From: Lawsonibacter sp.
Lineage (GTDB): Bacteria > Bacillota > Clostridia > Oscillospirales > Oscillospiraceae
Direction: 5' to 3'
Assembly: GCA_022798155.1 (NCBI GenBank)
Contig: JAAWLY010000003.1
Coordinates: 1 to 31,032, forward strand
Length of the DNA stretch: 31,032 nucleotides
The notes under the pieces are model-generated. The model worked only from the letters and a program-made list of their open reading frames with translations, made no database searches and had not been told where the DNA came from. The position numbers and the translations under genes were made by a program. Every line of letters starts with the position of its first letter. Position 1 is the first letter of the stretch. Below are positions 15,041 to 23,188 of the stretch, one piece after another.

Positions 15041-15892
15041 TCAATCCGCTCCTTCCTCGATATCTTTCATCGCCTGGGCCAGCTGCTCCGCGTTGGGGGC
15101 GGCGCCGTGCCAGGCCGAGTTGTCCTCCATGAACGAGACCCCTTTTCCCTTGACCGTCCTGGCCAGAACGACGGTGGGCGCGCGCATGGTCCGCGCGTCG
15201 TGGAGGGCCGTGAGGACCTGGCGCATGTCGTGGCCGTCAATCTCGATGACCGACCAGCCAAAGGCGCGCCACTTGTCGGTAAAGGGCTCGACGCGCAGAA
15301 TGTCGTTGACCCAGCCGTTGATCTGCACGCCATTGCAGTCCACAATGGCAATCAGGTTCTTCAGGTGGTGGTGGTTAGCCGCCATCGCCGCCTCCCACAC
15401 CATGCCCTCCTGGCACTCACCGTCGCCCAGCAGCACATAGGTCATGTAGTCCTGGTGCTTCATCCGGCCGGACAACGCCATCCCCACGCCGATGGACAGG
15501 CCGTTACCCAGAGAGCCGGTGGTCATGTCCAAGCCGGGCACCTTGTTCATATCGGGGTGGCCCTGGAGGATGGAGTGGTACTGCCGAAGGGTGTCCAGCT
15601 CCTTTTTGTCGAAAAATCCCCGCTCCGCCAGGGCGGAGTACAGCACCGGGCAGGCGTGCCCCTTAGAGAGGACAAAGCGGTCCCGGTCTGGATCGTCCGG
15701 GTTTTGGGGGTCGATGTTCATCACATGGAAGTACAACGCGGTCACGATCTCGGTCGCGGACAGCGACCCGCCGGGATGTCCGGCCTTGGCAAGATAGATC
15801 ATGTTCAGAACGTCGTGGCGGATCTCTAACGCTTTCTCCTCCAGACGCCTGACATCCTGCCTGGTAAAGTAGTTGCGGTTCAAAACAACCAT
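15041..15892 (-). CDS. Transketolase, N-terminal subunit
   Basis: A protein of about 283 residues, the thiamine-diphosphate-binding half of a split transketolase. It shows AKAGHPGGSLSATEI near residue 35, SKGHACPVLYSAL, GSLGNGLSIGVGMAL, and the diphosphate/Mg motif GDGECQEGMVWEAAM ending in CNGVQINGW. It is the first gene of a three-gene operon. The ATG at 15892 abuts its ribosome site AAGGAG with no spacer. The TTG three codons later (15883) has a proper nine-base spacer and may be the true start, giving 280 residues. The promoter at 15933-15961 overlaps the LysR element shared with the TRAP operon. Confidence 0.92.
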   Translation of the reverse strand: MVVLNRNYFTRQDVRRLEEKALEIRHDVLNMIYLAKAGHPGGSLSATEIVTALYFHVMNIDPQNPDDPDRDRFVLSKGHACPVLYSALAERGFFDKKELDTLRQYHSILQGHPDMNKVPGLDMTTGSLGNGLSIGVGMALSGRMKHQDYMTYVLLGDGECQEGMVWEAAMAANHHHLKNLIAIVDCNGVQINGWVNDILRVEPFTDKWRAFGWSVIEIDGHDMRQVLTALHDARTMRAPTVVLARTVKGKGVSFMEDNSAWHGAAPNAEQLAQAMKDIEEGAD

Positions 15893-15932
15893 CTCCTTTT
15901 CAGTGTACGCAGTGTGTCAAACCTATGGTTTT

Positions 15933-15961
15933 ATTGTACCGATTCGGGAGAGTGGGTGCAA
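15933..15961 (-). promoter_or_regulatory. Sigma-A promoter of the transketolase operon
   Basis: On the minus strand TTGCAC (15961-15956) and TACAAT (15938-15933) are 17 bases apart. The -35 lies at the end of the LysR-type element, as in the TRAP promoter. Confidence 0.7.
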
Positions 15962-15996
15962 TCTGAATTGTCATTAGCTTATATTACTCATACCAA
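15956..15996 (-). promoter_or_regulatory. LysR-type element between transketolase operon and lysR
   Basis: The minus strand matches 9849-9889 at 30 of 41 positions, including TAATG-N2-AATTCAGATTGCA (15976-15957) and TAATAT further left. It lies between divergent lysR and transketolase genes, the standard place for a LysR operator, and probably also controls lysR itself. The rest of 15893-16119 holds no further gene. Confidence 0.7.
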
Positions 15997-16119
15997 TAAA
16001 TCTTTCGGCTCCATCCCTGAAAACGGAGAAAAATCACGCCGCAGGAGAGGAAACCGGGCTGTATCCTGAAGGAAAAGTCCAGAATTCGGAGTATAGCGGA
16101 ACAGAAGAAAGGGGAAATT

Positions 16120-17040
16120 ATGGAAATTCATCAACTCAAATACGCCCTGGCCGTGGCCTACACCCACAGCTTCTCCCTGGCCGCCGAGCGGTGCTACGTC
16201 AGCCAGTCCACCCTCTCCCAGCAGATCCTGAAGCTGGAAAAGGAGCTGCACATCAAGCTGTTCTCCCGGAACACCAGGTCCGTGACCCTGACGGAGGCAG
16301 GCGCCGAGTTTGTCCAGCGGGCCTCAGGCATTATTCAGGACCTGGACCAGCTTGAGCAGTCCATGCTGGGCTACAGCGGTCTGCTCAAGGGCACCCTGAG
16401 TCTGGGCGCCATCACCTCCTTGGGCACCATAGATTTCAGCAATATGGTCACGATTTTTTTCGCGATTCACCCAAACCTGCACCTCAATATTATCCACGGG
16501 GGCAGCTATGAGCTGGTCAGCGCCCTCCGCTCCCGGGCCATTGACCTGGTCTTCTGCGCCATTCCCAACGTGGAACAGTACCCGGACATCAACTTCAGTG
16601 TGGTGGGACAGGACGAGTATCATCTGGTGGTCAGCAATCGGCACCCCTTCGCGAAGCTGGGAACCATCGACCTGGCCCAGGCGCGGGAGGAGCGGTTCAT
16701 CTTCCACCACGAGAACCAGAGCATGTGCGACACCTGCATGGCGGCCTGCCAGGATGCCGGCTTTGTTCCCAACATCATCTGCCGCAACCGGAACTCCACC
16801 CTCACCCTCCACCTGGTGCGGGCCGGACTGGGTATCGCTTTCCTCCCCGCCGCGGAGATCCCCTCCTACGGCGTGGACGGCGTGACCCAAGTGCGGCTGA
16901 AAACCCCCATCCGGAAGAACATCGTCTTTGGCTATTTGAACAACATGGAGCCCTCCAATTTGGTCACAACCTCCATTCGCTTCTTCAAGGAGTGGTGCCA
17001 GCAGAAGGAGGAGCCGGGCGGCCTGTTTCCCCTGCGTTGA
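16120..17040 (+). CDS. LysR-family transcriptional regulator of the TRAP/transketolase module
   Basis: A 306-residue LysR-type regulator. The N-terminal helix-turn-helix is FSLAAERCYVSQSTLSQQI with LEKELHIKLFSRNTRSVTLT after it; the rest is a periplasmic-binding-protein-like effector domain. Such proteins bind a small pathway metabolite and activate a divergent operon. The ATG at 16120 follows AAAGGGGAAATT. It is divergent from the split-transketolase operon and the same 41-bp element occurs upstream of the TRAP operon, so it likely controls uptake and breakdown together. It ends head-on against the sigma-54 activator gene, with a GC hairpin between. Confidence 0.9.
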   Translation: MEIHQLKYALAVAYTHSFSLAAERCYVSQSTLSQQILKLEKELHIKLFSRNTRSVTLTEAGAEFVQRASGIIQDLDQLEQSMLGYSGLLKGTLSLGAITSLGTIDFSNMVTIFFAIHPNLHLNIIHGGSYELVSALRSRAIDLVFCAIPNVEQYPDINFSVVGQDEYHLVVSNRHPFAKLGTIDLAQAREERFIFHHENQSMCDTCMAACQDAGFVPNIICRNRNSTLTLHLVRAGLGIAFLPAAEIPSYGVDGVTQVRLKTPIRKNIVFGYLNNMEPSNLVTTSIRFFKEWCQQKEEPGGLFPLR

Positions 17041-17059
17041 GCGGCCCGGGCAGCAAACA

Positions 17060-17088
17060 GCCCCCCTGACGCGCCGCGTCAGGGGGGC
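17060..17088. terminator. GC-rich hairpin between convergent genes
   Basis: GCCCCCCTGACGC (17060-17072) pairs perfectly with its complement at 17076-17088 around a 3-base loop. T-runs are poor on both sides (GTAATT; TGTTTG), so it may act as a bidirectional roadblock terminator for lysR and the sigma-54 activator. Confidence 0.6.
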
Positions 17089-17092
17089 GTAA

Positions 17093-18967
17093 TTATGGGC
17101 GCAGCTTGCTGCTGACCGTGTTCCGGGTGACCCCGAGGGCTTTCGCCGCTCTGGTCCGGTTGCCACCCAGCCGCCGGACCACCTGGGCCACCAGATCCCG
17201 CTCCATCTCCGCCAGCGTGCCTGGCGCCACCTGGAGCGCGCCGCTCTCCTCCGGCGGGGCTGGAGCGGGGAGGCCCCCCCGCTCCGGCCCCTCGGGCAGG
17301 GCGTCCGGCGCAACCCCCTGCTCATAGAGCACCACGCTGCGCCAGACATAGTTTTCCAGCTCCCGGATATTACCCGGCCAGCCGTAGCTTACCGCGTTCC
17401 GATACAGGGGCTGAACGCACCCCCGATCCGCCCCCCGCCGCTGAACAAAATGCTCGATCAGCGGCAGAAGGTCCTCTGTTCGGTCCCGCAGCGGGGGCAG
17501 CTCCAGGGGGAGAATCGCAATGCGGTAGTACAGGTCGCTGCGGAACAGCTTTGCCCGCACCCTTTTCCCCAGATTCTCGTTGGAGGCGGCGATAATACGC
17601 ACATTGACCGGAATCATCCGGGTGCCTCCCACCCGGATGACCGTCCGCTCCTGAATAACCCGGAGCAGTTTGCTCTGCATGGCGGGGGAGAGCTGACTGA
17701 CCTCGTCCAGAAATAGGGTTCCGTTGTGGGCCAGCTCAAACAGTCCCGGCTTTCCACCCTTTTTCGCCCCGGTGAACGCCCCCTCCTCATAGCCCATCAG
17801 CTCGCTCTCCAGCAGCGTCTCGGTGAGGGCCGCGCAGTTGATGGCCACAAAGGGACCGCCCCGCCGGGAACTCTCGTTGTGGATCGACTGGGCCACCATC
17901 TCCTTGCCTGTCCCCGTCTCCCCCTCGATCAGGACGGTGAGGTCGGTGGCGGCATAGACCCTGGCCTGGCGCAGAACACGCTCCATCCGCTCACTCTGAA
18001 AGACGATATCCTCAAAACGGTACTGGGCGGTCAGCCCCCGCGCCCTGAGTGTGCGCAGCTTGCGCTCCATGGCTTGAATCCGCTCCACCTCCTGAAGGGT
18101 GCCCACCGAGCCGATCACCCGCCCCTGTCGGATAATGGGCATACGGGTGGAAAAGTAGTCGGCGTCTCCCAGCCGGACCAGTACCTCCCGCTGGGTAGCC
18201 CCCTCGGCATACACCTGCCGCCAGGCCGGGTCCCCCAGCACCTCGAGGATGGAGCGGTTTAGAACGGTCTCCTGGGCGGCGGAGAGGATCTCGGTGGCCC
18301 GACGGTTGCACAGGTTGACAATCCCCTGGTCGTCGGTGGCCAGGATGGCGTTGGGCGCCGCGTCAATGGCGGCCTGGACCTGCTTGGCTCGCAGGTCCTT
18401 CTGGCGGGCGGCGTCCAGGACGCGGTTGATCTGCCGCGCCGCCTCCAGCAGGGACTCCTCGCTGTACAGAACCGGGTAAGCCGGAACTTTGAGCCCCAGC
18501 TCCCGGGTCAGCGTAAGGCCGGTGGGGCCGGTAACAATGGCGTCGAACCCCTGCTCCACAATCTGCCGCTGGGCCCGCACCACCTCGTCCCGGCTGGAAA
18601 AGACAAACTTTGTCACATCGTTCCGGACAAAGGGGGTCAGGCGGGAGAGCTGTATGGGATTGCTGCTGTGGAGCAGCAGCGCCACCTTCCCGCCGACAAT
18701 TCCATACTTCCCCTCCAACTGGTGCAGCGACTCCAGGAGGTCGATATACCCGGAGGTGACCACGTACATGGGCAGGTCCGTGACCTGCCTCACCGTGGCC
18801 TCAATCCCGCCGGTACATACGACGGCATGAAAGCCGGCCTCCTTCAGGCCGGCGGCGGTCTCTGGCGCGTTGAGCGCCCCCATGTTCTCATAGACCCGCA
18901 CCCCCGGAAGATCGACCAGCTCCGGGTGAAGCAGACGGTTGGGCCAGAATACGGCAACTTTGTTCAT
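17093..18967 (-). CDS. Sigma-54-dependent activator with PrpR_N and PAS domains
   Basis: A 624-residue enhancer-binding protein. Residues ~1-185 resemble the PrpR N-terminal sensor domain of propionate-type activators. About 195-300 is a PAS domain (DAAPNAILATDDQGIV). About 315-545 is the AAA+ domain, with Walker A GETGTGKE at 349-356, the sigma-54 contact loop GAFTGA at 396-401, Walker B LFLDE at 418-422, and WPGNIRELEN near 530. The end carries a Fis-type helix-turn-helix (NRTRAAKALGVTRNTVSSKL). The ATG at 18967 has GGAG five bases upstream. It is the last gene of the dehydrogenase operon whose promoter at 25634-25649 is sigma-54 type, so it probably activates its own operon in response to the substrate or a product. 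Confidence 0.93.
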   Translation of the reverse strand: MNKVAVFWPNRLLHPELVDLPGVRVYENMGALNAPETAAGLKEAGFHAVVCTGGIEATVRQVTDLPMYVVTSGYIDLLESLHQLEGKYGIVGGKVALLLHSSNPIQLSRLTPFVRNDVTKFVFSSRDEVVRAQRQIVEQGFDAIVTGPTGLTLTRELGLKVPAYPVLYSEESLLEAARQINRVLDAARQKDLRAKQVQAAIDAAPNAILATDDQGIVNLCNRRATEILSAAQETVLNRSILEVLGDPAWRQVYAEGATQREVLVRLGDADYFSTRMPIIRQGRVIGSVGTLQEVERIQAMERKLRTLRARGLTAQYRFEDIVFQSERMERVLRQARVYAATDLTVLIEGETGTGKEMVAQSIHNESSRRGGPFVAINCAALTETLLESELMGYEEGAFTGAKKGGKPGLFELAHNGTLFLDEVSQLSPAMQSKLLRVIQERTVIRVGGTRMIPVNVRIIAASNENLGKRVRAKLFRSDLYYRIAILPLELPPLRDRTEDLLPLIEHFVQRRGADRGCVQPLYRNAVSYGWPGNIRELENYVWRSVVLYEQGVAPDALPEGPERGGLPAPAPPEESGALQVAPGTLAEMERDLVAQVVRRLGGNRTRAAKALGVTRNTVSSKLRP

Positions 18968-18983
18968 ATACACTCCTTTGCTC

Positions 18984-19982
18984 TCAGGACACGATCAGCT
19001 TCGCCAGGGGAGCCGGCTCCATATTCTTGATATACCAAGACAGAGGGAGCTCCTCCAGTCTGGACAGGACCTGCTCATAGTCCACCCGGCACCCTGTTAG
19101 CCCGGCGGCCAGTTCCTGAACATCCCCGTTGCCGAAAAAATCTCCCAGTAGCTGAAGCTCCCGGATTACGCCCTCCTCCACCCGCATATCCAGGGTCAGA
19201 AAGCCGCACTGGGGGAACCACCGCTCCTTGGTCGTCTCATATTTTGGGGAGCGGCCGTAATTCCACTCCCAGGTATCATACCGGTTCCGCTTCAGCGCCC
19301 GGACGGCCTCCAGGTCTTTCTGAGACAGTTCCAGCGGCCTGGGGTCGTCCCGCTCCATAATCCTCCGGCACAGCTCCCCCTTGAAGCGCTCCAGGGTGAC
19401 CTCTTCCGGGAAGTATCCGCCGATGTTGACGATCCGGTCCGGCACCGATTTGATGCTGCTGGAACGGACCTTTTTCGCCCCGGCCCGGAGGACCTGGGCC
19501 GCGCACTCCAGGTCGGAGCGGAAAAGCAGCGTGCCGTGGTGCAGCACCCTGCCGCCCTGAATCCATTGGGCGCTTCCAGAAAATTTTTTTCCGTGGACGG
19601 TAAGGTCATTCCGGCCATTGATCTCCGCGGGGACCCCCATGGCCCGCAGCGTCTCCGCCACCGGCCTGCAGAAGCGGAAAAAATCAATTTCGGACAGGCG
19701 CCCGGCGTCTGTGATGAAGGTGAAGTTCAAATTCCCCAGGTCGTGATAGACCGCGCCGCCTCCCGACATCCGCCGGACCACTGTGACGCCGTTGATACGA
19801 GCGGTGGCCTCGTTCACCTCCTCGGTGACGTTCTGGTTCTTCCCGACCACCACGGTGTTATCGTTCTGCCACAGCATAAAGTAGTCCTTTGTCTGGTCCA
19901 TGGAGGTGAAAAGATACTCCTCCAGCGCCAGATTCCATCTGGGGTCGGTGCTGTGTGATTCCACATATTCCATAAGTCCCAT
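18984..19982 (-). CDS. lplA: Lipoate--protein ligase
   Basis: A 332-residue enzyme that adenylates free lipoate and attaches it to the lysine of lipoyl domains. The signature RRMSGGGAVYHDLGNLNFTFI-type motif lies near residue 70 and the catalytic lysine in GKKFSGSAQW; NGRNDLTVHG precedes it. The length includes the accessory C-terminal domain, so it should be self-sufficient. The start at 19982 follows AGGAGG. It lies in the same operon as an E2 subunit with one lipoyl domain (Lys43), the obvious target. It ends 16 bases before the sigma-54 activator. Confidence 0.93.
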   Translation of the reverse strand: MGLMEYVESHSTDPRWNLALEEYLFTSMDQTKDYFMLWQNDNTVVVGKNQNVTEEVNEATARINGVTVVRRMSGGGAVYHDLGNLNFTFITDAGRLSEIDFFRFCRPVAETLRAMGVPAEINGRNDLTVHGKKFSGSAQWIQGGRVLHHGTLLFRSDLECAAQVLRAGAKKVRSSSIKSVPDRIVNIGGYFPEEVTLERFKGELCRRIMERDDPRPLELSQKDLEAVRALKRNRYDTWEWNYGRSPKYETTKERWFPQCGFLTLDMRVEEGVIRELQLLGDFFGNGDVQELAAGLTGCRVDYEQVLSRLEELPLSWYIKNMEPAPLAKLIVS

Positions 19983-20006
19983 AAGCGCTCCTCCTGTCCG
20001 GGGCCG

Positions 20007-20921
20007 TCAGTACAGCAGCACCGTCAGCCCGGACATGCAGACGATGCTGACCAGAAGGTAAATGGAATTGACCACAGCCACTCGGCTGCCCTGATAGCCG
20101 CAGTGCAGCGCCAGGGCGGGTCCGCAGCTGGCAATGGGAGCAAACACCACAAGGATAAGCGCCAGCTTAAGCTCGGCGCTCACCGGGGCCAGGAAATAGA
20201 GGGCCAGGGCGCTCAGCGCCGCGGCCCCCACCCGCAGCAGAACAATCCCAGTATCCCGCCCCGCCTCCGACCTCGGCAGACGCAGGTCCAGCAGAATCCC
20301 GATGGACAGCATAGCCAGAGTGGAGTTCGCCCCACTGATGGAGACAAAAATCCCCGCTATTTTTTCCGGAAGCGCAATATGGAGCATGGACATCGCCAGC
20401 ATAATCACACAGGTGACGGTGGGCACATTGTGAAGCAGATTGTCCCGCAGCAGCTTCAGGCCGCCGCCCCTCTGCCCGCCGTAGAGCAGGCTCGCCGCTG
20501 TTGGACCCACACCATAGGTAAACAGCGCGGTGCCCGGGTAGTTGAACGCCAGCACCCCCGCCATGGCGGCGGGGCTGACAAAGGTGCTGAGCACGGGGAT
20601 GGCATAGCTGCCGATGTTGAAAGAGGAAAAGGAAAAAATTTTTACCACTCGGTCGTCCCGGTCCCCACTTCGAGAACTGAGCATGGCCATCAGGAAGAAA
20701 AAGGAGTTGACCAATACGCCGACGACCGCCGCGGCCAGGATATCCAGGGTCAAAACAACGCCGTTGAGATTTTTCACCACCACACAGGGCAACGTGACAT
20801 ACATCATCAGCTTGGAGATGGTCCGCGCGTCCTCCCGGTCCAGAACACCGCTCCGCCGGAGAAAATACCCCAGGCAGATGGTAAGCAACAGGATGCGGGT
20901 CTGATAATAGACGTTGCTCAT
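20007..20921 (-). CDS. AEC-family transporter
   Basis: A 304-residue protein with about ten hydrophobic segments and the layout of the auxin efflux carrier family: an N-terminal five-helix half with YVTLPCVVVKNLNG, and a C-terminal half with ANSTLAMLSIGILLDLR and FAPIASCGPALAL. Bacterial members move mono- and dicarboxylates such as malate, lactate or pyruvate. The ATG at 20921 follows a GAGGGAGA site; the longer frame from 21071 overlaps the E2 gene and is rejected. Its position inside a 2-oxo acid dehydrogenase operon suggests that it brings in the substrate or removes a product. Confidence 0.88.
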   Translation of the reverse strand: MSNVYYQTRILLLTICLGYFLRRSGVLDREDARTISKLMMYVTLPCVVVKNLNGVVLTLDILAAAVVGVLVNSFFFLMAMLSSRSGDRDDRVVKIFSFSSFNIGSYAIPVLSTFVSPAAMAGVLAFNYPGTALFTYGVGPTAASLLYGGQRGGGLKLLRDNLLHNVPTVTCVIMLAMSMLHIALPEKIAGIFVSISGANSTLAMLSIGILLDLRLPRSEAGRDTGIVLLRVGAAALSALALYFLAPVSAELKLALILVVFAPIASCGPALALHCGYQGSRVAVVNSIYLLVSIVCMSGLTVLLY

Positions 20922-20979
20922 GTTACAATTCTCTCCCTCTTTATGAGACGCGGGAACCGGGTCGACCTGTCCCCGGGCC

Positions 20980-22191
20980 CTACAGCAAGAGCCGGGCAGG
21001 GTGCTCGATATAGCCTTTGATTGTCTGGAGGAACCGGGCCGCCGGGGCCCCGTCCAGGACTCGGTGGTCATAGGTCAGCCCCAGGTTCATCATGGGGCGC
21101 GCCGCCAGCTGCCCGTCCAGCGCCACCACCCGGTCCATAATCCGCCCCACCGCCAGGATGCAGGTCTCCGGCGGATTGACAATGGCGGTGAAAGAATCCA
21201 GCTCATACATCCCCAGGTTGGAGACGGTAAAGGTGCCACCGCTCATCTCCTCCGGCCGCAGGGAGCCCCGGCGGGCCTTGTCGATCAGCTCCCGGCCGGT
21301 CAGGGCGATCTCCCGCACCGACAGGCTGTCTGCGTCCCGGATCACCGGCACCATCAGCCCCCGGGGGGTGTCCACCGCCACGCCCACGTTGGCGTAGTTG
21401 AAGGTGTGCAGCCCGTCTGGGCGGAGGGAGGCGTTCGCCTCCGGGTGTTCGATGAGCGCCCGGGCGCACACCGCCACCAGCAGATCCACAAAGGAGATTT
21501 TCAGCCCCTCCGGCTCCAGATACTCGTTCATCTGCCGGCGGAAGTCTATCAGATTGACCATGTCCACATCCACCCGGTGGGTGGTCTGGGCCATTTCGGA
21601 CACGCTCTGGCACATCCGCTGGGCGGTAATCTTCCGGATTCCGCTCAGCGGCGCGATGTTCTCGATGTGGGTGGACCGCCGTCCCCTGGCTGGAGCCGTC
21701 TCCCGCCGCCCCAGCAAGGCGCGCACATCCTGTTCAATGATCCGACCCTTGGGTCCGGTTCCGGTGAGGTCAGCCAGCGGCACGCCCTCTTTCTCCGCCA
21801 GGCGGCGGGCCCTGGGAGAGGCGGGAATTTTTCCGCCCTCCGGCATGCCCGCGGGGGGAGCGCCCAGAGCGGTCCCGGCCTCCCGCGCGGCTGGAGCCTC
21901 CGGGGCCTCCGTCGGCTTGTCCGCCGCCAGGGACAGCGTGGGCGCCTCCTCGCCGACGGCCCCGATGGCCGCCAGGGGCGTTCCGCAGGGCAGACAGGCC
22001 CCCTCCTCATGGTAGCGCTTCAGCAAAATCCCGGAGTGGAGCGACTCCACCTCTACCGAGGACTTGTCCGTCTCGATCTCGGCCAGGGGTTCGCCCTTTT
22101 GAACAGGCTCACCCTCTATCTTCAACCATTTTACAATGGTCCCCTCGCTCATGTCCATACCCAATTTGGGCATTTTGAAGAACTCAGCCAT
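20980..22191 (-). CDS. 2-oxo acid dehydrogenase complex E2, dihydrolipoamide acyltransferase
   Basis: A 403-residue acyltransferase. Residues 1-78 are a single lipoyl domain with the modified lysine in ETDKSSVEVES (Lys43). A Pro/Ala-rich linker follows, then a peripheral-subunit-binding domain (ASPRARRLAEKEGVPLADL ... GRIIEQDV), a second linker and the catalytic domain ending in the active-site motif DHRVLDG. It receives the acyl (or acetyl) group from E1 and passes it to CoA. The ATG at 22191 follows GGGAGGGAAAGG and overlaps the end of E1 beta by eight bases. The longer frame to 22335 is excluded by this overlap. Substrate class is ambiguous: pyruvate, branched-chain oxo acids and acetoin all use such E2s. 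Confidence 0.93.
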   Translation of the reverse strand: MAEFFKMPKLGMDMSEGTIVKWLKIEGEPVQKGEPLAEIETDKSSVEVESLHSGILLKRYHEEGACLPCGTPLAAIGAVGEEAPTLSLAADKPTEAPEAPAAREAGTALGAPPAGMPEGGKIPASPRARRLAEKEGVPLADLTGTGPKGRIIEQDVRALLGRRETAPARGRRSTHIENIAPLSGIRKITAQRMCQSVSEMAQTTHRVDVDMVNLIDFRRQMNEYLEPEGLKISFVDLLVAVCARALIEHPEANASLRPDGLHTFNYANVGVAVDTPRGLMVPVIRDADSLSVREIALTGRELIDKARRGSLRPEEMSGGTFTVSNLGMYELDSFTAIVNPPETCILAVGRIMDRVVALDGQLAARPMMNLGLTYDHRVLDGAPAARFLQTIKGYIEHPARLLL

Positions 22192-23176
22192 TGCCTTTCC
22201 CTCCCTGACAAATTTCTTGGGCTGCCCGCACCAGCTTTTCCGGCGTGGGGGCGGATTCCCGCTCCGGAACGGTGGCGTTGGGCACCGGGATATCGGCGCC
22301 GCACACCCGGAGAATGGGGGCGTCCAGCTCATCAAAGAGCTTCTCCGTGATCTCCGCGGCGATTTCCGCCCCGTAGCCGTTCCGCCGACAGGCCTCGTGG
22401 GTCACAATAACCCGGCCCGTCTTTCGGATGGACTGGGCGACAGTATCAAAGTCCAGAGGCACCAGGGTGCGCAGGTCCACCACTTCCGCCTCGATGCCCT
22501 GGGCGGCCAGCTGTTCGGCCGCCTCCAGGGCGGTGAGCACCGTTTTGGAGTATGTGATGATAGTCACGTCCTTCCCGAACCGCTTTACCTCCGCCCGGCC
22601 CAAAGGAACCAGGTACTCCTCCTCGGGGACCTCGCCGCGGGTCTGGTACAGGCCCTTGTGCTCGATGAACAGCACCGGGTTGTTGTCCCGGATAGCGCTT
22701 TTCAGCAGGCCCTTGGCGTCGTAAGGGGTGGAGGGCATGACCACCTTAAGGCCCGGGATGTGGGTAAACAGCGCCTCAAGGCTCTGGGACTGGGTACACC
22801 CGTTGGAGTGGCCCCGCCCGCCCTGGGTGCGGATTACCAGGGGAACGTGAACTTTCCCATTGGTTTTGTAGCACATTTTAGACATCTGGTTGAGCGTGAT
22901 ATCCATGCAGCAGCCCATAAAATCTATGTGCATGATCTCAGCCACAGGCCGCGCGCCGCACATGGCGGCCCCGGTGGCCACGCCGGCGATAGCCAGCTCG
23001 GACAGGGGGGTGTTCCGCACCCGTTCCGGGCCGAATTCCTCCAGCAGCCCCCGTGTGGCCTTATAGACGCCCCCGACAATGGCCACATCCTCCCCCATGA
23101 CAAAGACCCGCTCGTCCCGGCGCATCTCCTCCGCCAAGGCGGAGGAGATGGCCTCGCGGTACATAATCCGTCTCAT
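22184..23176 (-). CDS. 2-oxo acid / acetoin dehydrogenase E1 beta
   Basis: A 330-residue protein, the beta half of the thiamine-diphosphate enzyme E1. The N-terminal MYREAISSALAEEMRRDERV and GEDVAIVGGVY are followed by NTPLSELAIAGVATGAAMCG (contact with the cofactor pyrimidine) and GRGHSNGCTQSQSLEALF, typical of the transketolase-like Pyr domain. The ATG at 23176 follows AGGAGG by eight bases. It forms an alpha2-beta2 complex with the product of the gene just upstream (12-base gap) and hands its acyl group to E2. Confidence 0.94.
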   Translation of the reverse strand: MRRIMYREAISSALAEEMRRDERVFVMGEDVAIVGGVYKATRGLLEEFGPERVRNTPLSELAIAGVATGAAMCGARPVAEIMHIDFMGCCMDITLNQMSKMCYKTNGKVHVPLVIRTQGGRGHSNGCTQSQSLEALFTHIPGLKVVMPSTPYDAKGLLKSAIRDNNPVLFIEHKGLYQTRGEVPEEEYLVPLGRAEVKRFGKDVTIITYSKTVLTALEAAEQLAAQGIEAEVVDLRTLVPLDFDTVAQSIRKTGRVIVTHEACRRNGYGAEIAAEITEKLFDELDAPILRVCGADIPVPNATVPERESAPTPEKLVRAAQEICQGGKGNG

Positions 23177-23188
23177 CACTTCTTCCTC

